Assembly: GCF_003063665.1 (NCBI RefSeq) | Contig: NZ_NESF01000002.1 | Span: 124,001-188,000, forward strand | Origin: Limnohabitans sp. Hippo3 | Lineage (GTDB): Bacteria > Pseudomonadota > Gammaproteobacteria > Burkholderiales > Burkholderiaceae_C | DNA: 64,000 nt | Reading direction: 5' to 3' | Shown here: positions 7,466-16,976 of the stretch, in pieces | Numbering within the stretch: position 1 is the first letter of the stretch | Layout: every line of letters begins with the position of its first letter | Translations under genes and position numbers: made by a program | The notes under the pieces: model-generated | What the model saw: the letters and a program-made list of their open reading frames with translations, nothing else | Told to the model about the DNA's origin: nothing | The model's database searches: none

Positions 7466-8794
7466 ATGGGCCGCCCTGCACAAACCCAGGCACTGTCCAT
7501 CTGGACGAACGGTGAGCGCGTAGGCACTTGGCGCATGGGTGGCCGCAGCGGCATGTCGCTGCAATACGACCCCACCTGGATGCGCGCCCCTGCAGGCAGA
7601 CCACTTTCACTGTCGCTGCCTTTTGGCCTGGATGACAGCCCGCTCAAGGGTCCAGCGGTCGCACATTTTTTTGACAACCTGCTGCCCGACAACGAGGCCA
7701 TCCGCCGTCGGCTGGCGACACGGTTCAAAACCGGCTCAACCGATGCGTTTGATTTGTTGCGCGCCATCGGCCGGGACTGCGTCGGGGCTGTGCAATTGCT
7801 GGGCGAAGACGAAGCGCCGCACAACGTGACCCAAATCGAAGGCACCCGCATGAGTGAGTTCGACGTCGAACAACACCTGCTGCGTGTGGTCAACGCCACC
7901 AGCGCCTTGGGCAGCCCCAACACCGATGACGATCTGCGCATCTCTTTGGCGGGCGCACAGGAAAAAACAGCGCTGCTCTGGCATCAAGGGCAATGGATGC
8001 GGCCCCAAGGCACCACGCCCACCACCCACATCCTCAAAATGCCGCTGGGCCTGGTGGGCAACCAGAAAGTGGACCTGAGCAGCTCAGTCGACAACGAATG
8101 GCTGTGCCTGACGCTGCTGCGTGAATTCGGTCTGCCGGTAGCGCGATGCGCTGTGCTCACCTTTGGTACACAACGCGTGTTGGCTGTGGAGCGCTTTGAC
8201 CGCCAACTGCATTCATCCGGCCAATGGTGGATGCGGCTGCCGCAGGAAGATTTTTGTCAGGTCCTGGGCCTCCCATCGCACCTGAAGTACGAAGCCGATG
8301 GTGGCCCCGGCGTGCGCGACATTGCCCAAGTGTTGATGCGCTCAACCCAGGCACAGACCGATCTGCGTCACTTCATGAAAAGCCAGATTTTGTTCTGGCT
8401 GCTGGCCGCACCCGATGGCCACGCCAAAAACTTCAGCATTCAGATCTTGCCGCAAGGCCAATTCAAGCTCGCCCCGCTGTACGACGTCATGTCGATCTGG
8501 CCGATTGAAGGACCTGGCCCCAACCAGTGGTCCATTCACAAGCTCAAATTGGCCATGGCTTTTTGGGGCAAGAACAAGCATTACCAGCACAAAGAAGTGC
8601 TGCAACGGCATCTGGTCAGCACCGCAAAAATCTGCGGCCTCAAAGCCGATGTGGCATCCATGATCGAAGAAATCGTGACCCAAGCACCGCAAGCCATCGC
8701 CAACACCCAAGCCCAACTGCCACACGGGTTCAAGGCAGCCGTACTCGACAAAACCCTGGCGGGATTGCAAGCCACTTTGGGCAGGCTCAGCTAA
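7466..8794 (+). CDS. hipA: HipA-type serine/threonine kinase toxin
   Basis: A 442-residue HipA-family kinase, close to the usual 430-440. Visible features are the N-terminal subdomain (SLPFGLDDSPLKGPAVAHFF), the glycine-rich segment ISLAGAQEKTALL with Ser160 at the place of the autophosphorylated serine of E. coli HipA, HILKMP, and ERFDR. The catalytic loop is PDGHAKNF with Asp317, and the metal-binding LYDV has Asp340. All key residues are intact, so the toxin should be active. Characterised HipA enzymes phosphorylate glutamyl-tRNA synthetase and induce dormancy; the target here is inferred. The placement beside a restriction-modification locus is consistent with a defence or addiction role. 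Confidence 0.92.
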   Translation: MGRPAQTQALSIWTNGERVGTWRMGGRSGMSLQYDPTWMRAPAGRPLSLSLPFGLDDSPLKGPAVAHFFDNLLPDNEAIRRRLATRFKTGSTDAFDLLRAIGRDCVGAVQLLGEDEAPHNVTQIEGTRMSEFDVEQHLLRVVNATSALGSPNTDDDLRISLAGAQEKTALLWHQGQWMRPQGTTPTTHILKMPLGLVGNQKVDLSSSVDNEWLCLTLLREFGLPVARCAVLTFGTQRVLAVERFDRQLHSSGQWWMRLPQEDFCQVLGLPSHLKYEADGGPGVRDIAQVLMRSTQAQTDLRHFMKSQILFWLLAAPDGHAKNFSIQILPQGQFKLAPLYDVMSIWPIEGPGPNQWSIHKLKLAMAFWGKNKHYQHKEVLQRHLVSTAKICGLKADVASMIEEIVTQAPQAIANTQAQLPHGFKAAVLDKTLAGLQATLGRLS

Positions 8795-8841
8795 AAGCGG
8801 GACACTGCGGCTCATGCGCACCGCTCACTCCAAAGCAACTC

Positions 8842-9258
8842 TTACTTCTTCTTGGCCGGTGTATCTGGCACGCCGTTGGCCTTGGCAAACGTCAGGATCA
8901 CCTCGCGAATGATCTTGCGTTGGGCAGCGGGGAGCTGCAAAAAAGCGTCGAAGGTTTCGCGCTCCACGTAACCGACACCCTCGTCCCAACGTTTTTTGTG
9001 CTGCTGCACCGACAGACGCACGGCATCGCCAAAACGCAAAACATCAGGCTCCACCTTAAGCCACTCTGCCAAGACTTTCATTTTGTCTTGTGTTGGGATT
9101 GAACGGTTGTTCAACCAACCCCACGCGGCTTGATTGCTGATCGACTTGCCCGGCCAGCGCAAATTGAACTCATGCTCTAAAACCGACGGGCTGGCCACAT
9201 AGCCCGCCTGAACCATGGCGGTACGCAAACGCTCGGTGAATTCGATTTTTTCATTCAT
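8842..9258 (-). CDS. HTH regulator divergent from the type III R-M genes
   Basis: A 138-residue protein with an XRE/CI-like helix-turn-helix in the first ~75 residues (FTERLRTAMVQAGYVASPSV then SISNQAAWGWLNNRSIPTQD). An extended helical C-terminus (RETFDAFLQLPAAQRKIIRE) ends in a lysine tail. It faces away from mod with 102 bp of palindrome-rich DNA between, so it probably controls its own and the mod-res promoter, like controller proteins of R-M systems or phage-type repressors. It is convergent with hipA. Confidence 0.8.
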   Translation of the reverse strand: MNEKIEFTERLRTAMVQAGYVASPSVLEHEFNLRWPGKSISNQAAWGWLNNRSIPTQDKMKVLAEWLKVEPDVLRFGDAVRLSVQQHKKRWDEGVGYVERETFDAFLQLPAAQRKIIREVILTFAKANGVPDTPAKKK

Positions 9259-9289
9259 CCAAGCAAACTACAAACCGCTTGATGATTTT

Positions 9290-9352
9290 CTCAAATAGCT
9301 GTTGAGTATGATTACAACAATCAGTTGAAAACTGAATCAACAGCTTATTGAG
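9290..9352. promoter_or_regulatory. Palindromic control region between the regulator and mod
   Basis: The 102-bp AT-rich divergent gap holds an imperfect 16-bp inverted repeat (9290-9305 and 9337-9352, two mismatches) flanking a perfect palindrome TCAGTT-GAA-AACTGA (9321-9335). This is the expected layout for binding sites of the HTH regulator controlling both directions. No clear ribosome binding site precedes the mod ATG. Confidence 0.6.
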
Positions 9353-9360
9353 TCCATTGC

Positions 9361-11409
9361 ATGCCCAAGTCCCTCCTCGAACAACTCCCCGACATCGTGG
9401 CCAATGGCCGCAAACAAGCCGAAAAAATCCTGGAAGGCATCGAGAGCCGCCACCGTGTGGGGCTGCAAACCCGAGAAGTGGTGCTGCCCGCAAGAGACAC
9501 CAAGGCACAAGACTGGATCGCCCAGCAAAACCGGGCCAGCCAGCGCGAAGTGTTTGCACCGGGGCAAGCCAGCCTGATCGATGGCCCACAAGCGATGCTG
9601 GGAGCGACGACTGAGGCACCTTGGGCCAATCGGCTGATTTATGGCGACAACCTGCTGGCCATGGCGGCCTTGCTGGCGGGGGACGACAACACGCCCAGCC
9701 TGCGCGGCAAGGTGGACCTGATCTATATCGACCCACCTTTTGACTCCAAAGCCGACTACCGCACCAAGGTCACGTTGCCTGGTGTGGAGATCGAACAAAA
9801 ACCCACGGTCATCGAGCAGTTCGCCTATTCAGACACCTGGAGCGATGGCACTGCCTCGTACCTTGCCATGATCACGCCGCGCCTGATCCTGATGCGGGAG
9901 CTGCTGGCAGATACCGGTTCCATCTACGTGCATCTGGATTGGCATGTGGGGCATTACGTGAAATTGGTTTTGGATGAGGTGTTTGGAAAAGCAAACTTCG
10001 TCAATGAAATTTGCTGGTGGTACAAGCGCTGGTCGGCTGCGGCTAGCACATTCCAGCGCATGCATGACACTCTCTATTTCTACCGTAAGACTGAGCGGTA
10101 TAAATTCAATCAACTGTTTCAGCCATTAGCGGCCTCGACCGCCGCTATTCATGGCGACACCCGCCGTATAAATGTCCCTGACGAGACTGGAAAGCTAGTA
10201 ACCATTAGGACAGATGAGCCAAGTAAGGGCGTCCAGATGCATGACGTTTGGGAGGTTCCGTTCGTCGTGGCGCACTCACAAGAACAGGTTGGTTATGGAA
10301 CGCAAAAGCCAATCGAATTGATTTCCCGAATACTTGAGGCTTCATCGGATCCAGGGGACTTGGTTGCCGACTTTTTTGGCGGTAGCGGCACCTTTGCTGC
10401 AGCAGCAGAAGGGCGCCGAGTCACAAAAGAAGGTAATAAGAGCGTCTACACAAAAGCCCCGTCTCGCCGCTGGATCACCACCGATCTCGGCAAACCTGCT
10501 TGCATGATCATGCGCAAACGCCTGATCGACCAAGAAGCGAAACCCTTCCTGTACCAAGCCATCGGCGACTACCAAGTCGAAGCCGCCAAGGCCACGCTGG
10601 GCCGCGACTTCCGCATTGGCGATTTGTCCCAAATTGTGTTGTCACTCTACGGGGCACTGCCCTTGCCTGCCGACGTCAATCCCCAGCGCAATTTGGGCCA
10701 GATTTCGGCTTACGCCTATGGCAATTCCAAAGGCAGCAAGACCCTGGTGCTGGCCGACTCGCCCAACAAGCTCACCGGCATGGCCACGCTCAAAAAAGCC
10801 ATCGCACAGCGCGACAACCTCATGGGCGGCTGGGACCGCGTGGTGGTGCTGGGCTGGAACTTTGAGCCCTCGATTGGCGAGACCATCACCGCGCTCAACG
10901 ACAGCCGTCTCGAAGTATTGGTCATCCCACCCGACCTGATGGACCGGCTCAAGAAGAAAGGCGGAATCGACAAGCTGCGCGGTCAAGTGCGGTTCTCGTC
11001 GCTGCAATACCTGACCATTGATCCGATCACGCGCCAAGTATCAAACAGCGCAGGCGAGGAATCGCCTACCGAAACACTCACGGTCAAGCTCAAAAACTAT
11101 GTGCTGCTCTCGCCCGAAGCGATCAACCTGGATGACGCCAACCGCCAAGCCTTGCAGCAAGTGGCCAACAAGGAGCCGCTGGCTCTGATCGAGTATTGGG
11201 CGGTGGACCCAGACTACGACGGCAAGGTGTTCCGCTCGGTCTGGCAAGACTACCGGGGCAACACCGCCAACGATGCCGATGTGCTGCGTGTGGTCACGCA
11301 GGCGCAAGTGACCGTGCCGGTAAAGAGAGGGCCACGCAAGGTGTGCGTGCGCGTGGTCGATGTGTTTGGCTTTGAAGCCGAGGTGGTGGCCACTGTGGAG
11401 GCCGTATGA
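9361..11409 (+). CDS. mod: Type III restriction-modification methyltransferase subunit Mod
   Basis: A 682-residue N6-adenine DNA methyltransferase. The catalytic motif IV DPPF (Asp124, in YIDPPFDSKADYRTK) precedes the AdoMet-binding motif I (DFFGGSGTF, residues 337-345), the beta-class order typical of type III Mod subunits. The segment between them (~residues 200-330, nt ~9960-10450) should hold the target-recognition domain and is visibly AT-richer than the flanks, suggesting past exchange of specificity. The C-terminal third is a helical region. Its stop overlaps the res start (ATGA), so both subunits are made together. The recognition sequence cannot be deduced. Confidence 0.9.
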   Translation: MPKSLLEQLPDIVANGRKQAEKILEGIESRHRVGLQTREVVLPARDTKAQDWIAQQNRASQREVFAPGQASLIDGPQAMLGATTEAPWANRLIYGDNLLAMAALLAGDDNTPSLRGKVDLIYIDPPFDSKADYRTKVTLPGVEIEQKPTVIEQFAYSDTWSDGTASYLAMITPRLILMRELLADTGSIYVHLDWHVGHYVKLVLDEVFGKANFVNEICWWYKRWSAAASTFQRMHDTLYFYRKTERYKFNQLFQPLAASTAAIHGDTRRINVPDETGKLVTIRTDEPSKGVQMHDVWEVPFVVAHSQEQVGYGTQKPIELISRILEASSDPGDLVADFFGGSGTFAAAAEGRRVTKEGNKSVYTKAPSRRWITTDLGKPACMIMRKRLIDQEAKPFLYQAIGDYQVEAAKATLGRDFRIGDLSQIVLSLYGALPLPADVNPQRNLGQISAYAYGNSKGSKTLVLADSPNKLTGMATLKKAIAQRDNLMGGWDRVVVLGWNFEPSIGETITALNDSRLEVLVIPPDLMDRLKKKGGIDKLRGQVRFSSLQYLTIDPITRQVSNSAGEESPTETLTVKLKNYVLLSPEAINLDDANRQALQQVANKEPLALIEYWAVDPDYDGKVFRSVWQDYRGNTANDADVLRVVTQAQVTVPVKRGPRKVCVRVVDVFGFEAEVVATVEAV

Positions 11410-14375
11410 ACAGCACGGCCAACAAAGTCGATGACCAACTGGCCTTGGCCGCAGGCCTGACCGCCAAAACTAATCAGCTCTGCCTGGGCCTTGAATCGGG
11501 TGCAGCAGACATTCTGGAACTGGTCACACCCACTACTGCCGACTTGCTGGCCTGGTGGTTTGACGAAGACATGGTGATGGCCCGGGGTGGTTTGAACTTC
11601 CATGCCGGACAAAAGCAGGCCATATTGAACGCCATCGTGGCGCACGAGGTGCTGGGCGCTGGCCTTGACAGCTGGACGCTGCTGGACCTGTACCGCGCCG
11701 CCGCCCCCGATGCGTTGCTGACAGGCACGCGCTTGAACGAAGTGTCTGCCGACAAACACGGCCACCCCAAGTACTGTCTGAAGATGGCCACGGGCACGGG
11801 CAAGACCTGGGTATTGCAAGCGCTGATGATTTGGCAACTTCTCAACAAAAACGCTGCACTGGCTGATGGGATTGACGACCCACGATTTACCCGCCAGTTC
11901 ATGGTGGTGGCACCGGGCCTGATTGTTTATGAGCGCTTGCTCGATGCGTTTTGCGGCAAGCTCGTTGCGGGTGGCAATGGCTCGCGTGACTTCGCCAGCT
12001 CGGACATGGCCAAGTTTGCCGACCTGTTCATCCCCGAGGCGCACCGCGAATCGGTGTTTGCCTTTGTGCGCGGCAACGTGTGCAGCAAAAACGAGATCGG
12101 CCTCAAAGCCACGGGCAACGGCATGATCGCCATCACCAACTGGCACTTGCTGGCCGAAGGGGATGTGAACGAAGACATTGAAGAAGTCGAAACACTGGGC
12201 GCCCCCCTGGACCCGCAAGACGTGGTGGCCCAGGTGCTGCCGCTGACGCCCGGTCGCGCCACGGGCAACAGCCTGGACGTGCTGGACCGCCGCTATGCAC
12301 GCGGCAATGTGCTGGAGTTTTTGGCCCAACTGCCCGAGCTGATGGTGTTCAACGACGAAGCGCACCACATCCACGAATTCAAGCGTGAAGGTGAGACCAC
12401 CGAGGTGGAATGGCAAAAAAGCCTGAGCCGCATCGCCCAAAGCAAGGGCCGCCGCTTTGTGCAGGTGGACTTTTCGGCCACACCCTACAACGACGTGGGC
12501 TCTGGCAAGAACAAGCGCAAGGTGTACTTTCCGCACATCGTGACCGACTTCGACCTGAAAAGCGCTATGCGTGCCGGGCTGGTCAAGTCGCTGGTGCTGG
12601 ACCGTCGCAAGGAAATTGGTGCATTGCCGCTGGAGTTCAAAGCCGAGCGCGATGAATCGGGCAACCCTGCTCTGAGCGAAGGCCAGCGCGTGATGCTGCG
12701 GGCAGGCCTGGCCAAGCTGCGTAAGCTGGAAAAAGACTTTGCGGCTATCGACCCGCACCGCCACCCCAAGATGCTGGTGGTTTGCGAAGACACCACCGTG
12801 TCGCCGCTGGTGGCCGAATTCTTGCGCGCCCAGGAAGGCCTGAACGAAGACGAAGTGATGACCATCGACTCGGGCAAAAAGGCCGAGCTGGGTGAAAAGG
12901 ACTGGGCACCTGTGCGCGAACGCCTGTTCAGCGTTGACCACCACGCTACCCCGCGTGTGATCGTGAGCGTGTTGATGCTGCGCGAAGGCTTTGACGTGAA
13001 CAACATCTGCGTCATCGTGCCGCTGCGCTCCAGCCAAGCGCAAATTCTGCTGGAGCAAACCATTGGGCGTGGCCTGCGCCTGATGTGGCGCGATGCGGAA
13101 TACAACGACATCAAACGCGAAAACCGCGAACTGATCGAGGCCAGCAAAGAACCGGGCAGCTTGCTTGATGTGCTGTCCATCGTGGAGCACCCGGCGTTTC
13201 AGTCTTTCTATGACGATCTGATCAACGAAGGCTTGGCGGGCACCACAGGCGATGACGACGGTGACGGCAGCTCGGCCACGGGTGACGTGATCGCAGCAGA
13301 ACTGCGCGAAGACTTTGAAGCCTTTGACTTCGGCATTCCGTTCATCCTGCAAGAAGCCGACGAACTGCGCGACCACAACCAGATCGACGTGACCGCCCTG
13401 CCCGCCTTCACAGCCATGACGGCGGACCAGCTCAAGGGCATGCTGGGCAAGGGTGACACCTTTGTCTCGCAAGACCTGCAAAGCGCCACGCTGTTTGGTG
13501 ACTACCGGGTGGACGGCGCGGTGATGAACGTGAGCGGCTACAACGATTACCTGTCGCGCCTGACGCGGCGCATCAGCCAGGCGCTGAGCGAGCCACTGCC
13601 CAAGGGCAACAAGATCGCCACCCACCTGGCCAAGCCCTATCTGCAAGTGAACACCGCCGAGCTGACGGGTTGGATCGACGACTACGTCTGGACGCAACTG
13701 TTTGCAGGCACCTTCAACCCTCTGGAAGATGAGAACTGGCGCTTGCTGCTGTTGCAGCCCGTGGTGGACCACATCACCAAAGTGTTTGCGGTGGGCTTGC
13801 TTGAATCGGAAGAAAAACACACCACAGGCCAAACCGAAGTGCATTTGCGGCATTTGAGCGAAGTGCCCAAGCTCATGGTGCGCGAGAGTGCATCGCTGGA
13901 AGTGTCTAAATGCATCTACACCCGGCTGGGCTGGCCCAGCCGCAACGGCGGTCTGGAACGCGTATTCATCCACTGGGCGCAAGCCGACACGCAAGTGCTG
14001 GCGTTTTGCAAGATCAGCGAAAACCGCCACACCTTTGCCCGCCTGCGCTATGTGAAAGACGACGGACTGCCCGCCTTCTATTCACCCGACTTTTTGGTGC
14101 GCACCGCTGGCGCGGTCTACCTGGTCGAAACCAAAGGCCAAGAACAAACCATCCACCCCAACGTGCAACGCAAACTCAAAGCCGCACTGGCTTGGTGTGA
14201 GCGCATCAACAACCTGACCGAAGAACAGCGCGGCGGACCGCCTTGGCAATACGTGCTGCTGGGTGAGGCTGTGGTGTATGAGTGGCAGGGCAAAGGTGCA
14301 CGGCTGGCGGAGCTGCTGGACTATGCACGGCTGCGGCCACTGGGGGAGGCATCGTTGCAGCAGCGGTTGATTTGA
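11406..14375 (+). CDS. res: Type III restriction endonuclease subunit Res
   Basis: A 989-residue SF2 helicase-nuclease. Motif I is MATGTGKT (Lys133), motif II is DEAH (317-320 in VFNDEAHHIHEF), motif III is DFSATP and motif VI is QTIGRGLRL. The C-terminal PD-(D/E)xK nuclease is seen as SPDFLV (Asp895) and LVETKG (Glu908, Lys910). With Mod it forms an ATP-dependent complex that cleaves after meeting head-to-head unmethylated sites. All key residues are present, so the system looks functional. A very long antisense open frame over this gene is a codon-bias shadow. Confidence 0.92.
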   Translation: MNSTANKVDDQLALAAGLTAKTNQLCLGLESGAADILELVTPTTADLLAWWFDEDMVMARGGLNFHAGQKQAILNAIVAHEVLGAGLDSWTLLDLYRAAAPDALLTGTRLNEVSADKHGHPKYCLKMATGTGKTWVLQALMIWQLLNKNAALADGIDDPRFTRQFMVVAPGLIVYERLLDAFCGKLVAGGNGSRDFASSDMAKFADLFIPEAHRESVFAFVRGNVCSKNEIGLKATGNGMIAITNWHLLAEGDVNEDIEEVETLGAPLDPQDVVAQVLPLTPGRATGNSLDVLDRRYARGNVLEFLAQLPELMVFNDEAHHIHEFKREGETTEVEWQKSLSRIAQSKGRRFVQVDFSATPYNDVGSGKNKRKVYFPHIVTDFDLKSAMRAGLVKSLVLDRRKEIGALPLEFKAERDESGNPALSEGQRVMLRAGLAKLRKLEKDFAAIDPHRHPKMLVVCEDTTVSPLVAEFLRAQEGLNEDEVMTIDSGKKAELGEKDWAPVRERLFSVDHHATPRVIVSVLMLREGFDVNNICVIVPLRSSQAQILLEQTIGRGLRLMWRDAEYNDIKRENRELIEASKEPGSLLDVLSIVEHPAFQSFYDDLINEGLAGTTGDDDGDGSSATGDVIAAELREDFEAFDFGIPFILQEADELRDHNQIDVTALPAFTAMTADQLKGMLGKGDTFVSQDLQSATLFGDYRVDGAVMNVSGYNDYLSRLTRRISQALSEPLPKGNKIATHLAKPYLQVNTAELTGWIDDYVWTQLFAGTFNPLEDENWRLLLLQPVVDHITKVFAVGLLESEEKHTTGQTEVHLRHLSEVPKLMVRESASLEVSKCIYTRLGWPSRNGGLERVFIHWAQADTQVLAFCKISENRHTFARLRYVKDDGLPAFYSPDFLVRTAGAVYLVETKGQEQTIHPNVQRKLKAALAWCERINNLTEEQRGGPPWQYVLLGEAVVYEWQGKGARLAELLDYARLRPLGEASLQQRLI

Positions 14376-14558
14376 GGAGGGGCTACAAGTAGGGATTCGG
14401 GCCAATGCGTCTGAAGTCAGCTGTGCGGCGTTTGCCATCCTTTATGAGGGTGTAACGAACGGTCGTATTTTTCATAAACAGGGACGTACTACATGGATCT
14501 CCAGGATGCCTCTGATATCGTGCATGACTCATTCCGAGTTTGATTGAAAACGGTAATC

Positions 14559-16976
14559 ATGCAGCAAATCACCCGCGACAACCACTATGTTCCTCAGTGG
14601 TACCAAAGTGGCTTTTTGTCCAAGAACAAGCACAAACTGCATATCCTCAATCTGCAACCTGGCACCAAGAGCATGCCTAATGGCCAGATCTTTGCGGAGC
14701 CTGAGATAGCAGAGCTTGGCCCGAAGCTGGCCTTCATGGAACGCGACCTTTACACAATTCGTTGGAGGCACTTGCTGAATGACGAGATCGAGAGATTACT
14801 TTTTGGAAAGCTCGACAAGAATGGTGCCGATGCCGTGCGCGGGTGGATTTCCGGTAACCCCATCCAAATACACCGTAAGTTCCTAAACTTCTTTGAGTAC
14901 ATGGATGCTCAGAAGCTGCGCACACCCAAGGGCCTTGATTGGATCCTGAAACATTTCAACGGCCTGCCTCACATCGAGCTCATGCGGCAAATGCAGGCGG
15001 TGCGGCAGATGCATTGCACCATGTGGTCTGAGTGCGTGCGTGAGATTGTGTCCTCCGGGGACTCACCTGTGAAGTTCCTTATGAGTGATCACCCGGTGAC
15101 CATCTATAACCCCAAGTTAGCTCCTGACGCCGAAGAATGCGCGTATCCAGATGATCCGGGCATTGAGCTCGTAGGCTCACAAACGATATTTCCGTTGGAC
15201 AGGAATCACTGCCTGATCCTTACCAACCTGGAATACGCCAAAGACCCCCGGGGTGTCGCGCACCTCTCGCGCCGAACTAATGCCAGATTCCGTGGTGAAT
15301 CGATGACTAGCACCGACAACTTTATACGGGGCCGGAAGCTAAGCGAAATAGAAGTAAATGCTGTCAACCGGATCATTAAATCTCGGGCGAGAAAGTACGT
15401 AGCGGCGGGCAATCCAGACTGGCTATACCCCGAGAGGCACTGTGATTGCCCTTGGGAAGACATTGGCAACATACTCTTACCACGTAAAGATCTTTGGCGG
15501 TTCGGCGGAGAGATTTACATTGGCTACAAAGACGGCAGTACAGCCTACCGCGACCAATTTGGACGGACTTCTAAGGCGCATGAGTTTCTTGTCAAACCAG
15601 CGCTTAAGAATGACCCGTCGCCCAACTCAGACTGCGGTTGCGGCTCAGGCATTGCGTTTGAAGACTGTTGCGCGGATGTCCCACCCACCATTCGTCCTTC
15701 CTGGCGCGTCATGGGGATTCGCGAGCGCAATCTCGTACTCATCCGCGCAATTCACGACATTTTCCTCAAGGGCGGGGAAAGGACCTGGCTTGATGTGCGC
15801 CGTGATTTGTCTGATGATCAAGTGCGCCGCATCCATGAGATATATGCATCACTTTGGTCAACAGATACCCGTTTGATCGACCTACTACCCAGCCCGCAGC
15901 GAAAACGTTCTCGTGCGCTATTCCTAGGCATGACTGACGCTCGCACGGTTTGCACCCTAGTAGTGGGTATGTTGGCTTATGTGGATGAGGTTGTGTTGGT
16001 TCACCCCTTCATCAACGCAAACGGCGTGCGGCCAGAATTTAGTCCAACAAAGCACCCTGCTCAGTATCGCGACCAGACCCTACGAAATGTCTTCACAATG
16101 CTTGTGCTGGAGCCTTTCATAGCAGCAGGTCGGATCCACCTCATCCCTGACCCCTTGGACTACGACGCAGGCTTTCGCAAGGAGATCATGGCGATCACCG
16201 ATCGCTTTGGCGATGAGGTGACATCCGGGCCTATCGACAAGGTGTTGATCGATGCACTTGGTAGAGATGAACTCATGCGCTTTATGCAGCGCCTTCCACT
16301 GGAGAGTTTGAAGGAGCAACTTAAGAGAAATGTGCCGGAAGGCGCAACGGAGATGACGGGTGCCGATCTTGACGCGGCGGCCAATTTCATGAAGAAGGAA
16401 CTGGAGCTTGATCCTCTAGCCTTGTTGGATCCTCCGCCGATGACTGAAGGCAATGGCGAGTTCAAGGTAATGAAGGGGTTTTCCAGAGAGACAGGGCTTT
16501 ATATCGCCACACTGACCGGCGCCATTGTTTACACCAATTCAGACACAATGTGGGCGAGATTGCACGAGACAGATGGCGTTAACACCTGCGCGCCGGATCC
16601 CGGTGCCGTAAAGGCGATGGGCTGCCTAGAAGGTTTGCGTATCCATGTACCTAATATGCTCGTGGCGGATCCTGTCGAATTGAAGTCTGCAGACTCCATT
16701 CGCGAACTGCTGCGCACGATCTCAGTGGCTCTACGCTGGAGCAGGTCTTTGGATACTTACTCGTCGGTGGCAGACGATTCAGACTCAGTCCGAGATGATG
16801 ACAAGATGCGCACCTTCGAGCTCCGGTTATCCACGCCGTTGAACGGTTTCCAACGCACGGATGTCTCACGTTTGGTATTGACGTTTGGACGCCTGAAGGA
16901 GGTGGCGCCTGTACGCCTAGCGATATTCCTGCAACCCGTGCAGGAATTAAACTCTAGACCCGAGTTATTCCAATAG
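14559..16976 (+). CDS. Large DUF4238 protein with SEC-C zinc motif, unknown function
   Basis: About 805 residues from the ATG at 14559 (an in-frame TTG at 14544 is possible). The N-terminus DNHYVPQWYQSGFLSKNKH and the later FLMSDHPVTIYNP are hallmarks of DUF4238. Residues 359-371 form a SEC-C-like zinc motif (Cys359-x-Cys361-x8-Cys370-Cys371, in CGCGSGIAFEDCC). The second half (~380-805) has no motif I recognise. Base composition and codon use are less GC-biased than in the surrounding core genes. It follows res by 183 bp in the same direction and may be an accessory or effector gene of the restriction locus; that is inference. Confidence 0.7.
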   Translation: MQQITRDNHYVPQWYQSGFLSKNKHKLHILNLQPGTKSMPNGQIFAEPEIAELGPKLAFMERDLYTIRWRHLLNDEIERLLFGKLDKNGADAVRGWISGNPIQIHRKFLNFFEYMDAQKLRTPKGLDWILKHFNGLPHIELMRQMQAVRQMHCTMWSECVREIVSSGDSPVKFLMSDHPVTIYNPKLAPDAEECAYPDDPGIELVGSQTIFPLDRNHCLILTNLEYAKDPRGVAHLSRRTNARFRGESMTSTDNFIRGRKLSEIEVNAVNRIIKSRARKYVAAGNPDWLYPERHCDCPWEDIGNILLPRKDLWRFGGEIYIGYKDGSTAYRDQFGRTSKAHEFLVKPALKNDPSPNSDCGCGSGIAFEDCCADVPPTIRPSWRVMGIRERNLVLIRAIHDIFLKGGERTWLDVRRDLSDDQVRRIHEIYASLWSTDTRLIDLLPSPQRKRSRALFLGMTDARTVCTLVVGMLAYVDEVVLVHPFINANGVRPEFSPTKHPAQYRDQTLRNVFTMLVLEPFIAAGRIHLIPDPLDYDAGFRKEIMAITDRFGDEVTSGPIDKVLIDALGRDELMRFMQRLPLESLKEQLKRNVPEGATEMTGADLDAAANFMKKELELDPLALLDPPPMTEGNGEFKVMKGFSRETGLYIATLTGAIVYTNSDTMWARLHETDGVNTCAPDPGAVKAMGCLEGLRIHVPNMLVADPVELKSADSIRELLRTISVALRWSRSLDTYSSVADDSDSVRDDDKMRTFELRLSTPLNGFQRTDVSRLVLTFGRLKEVAPVRLAIFLQPVQELNSRPELFQ

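Noticed and set aside
11250-14030. A 926-codon open frame on the minus strand across res
   Set aside because: It is antisense to a gene with complete helicase and nuclease motifs. Its composition (His/Gln/Val-rich) is the usual mirror of GC-rich codon bias, and it has no recognisable domain.
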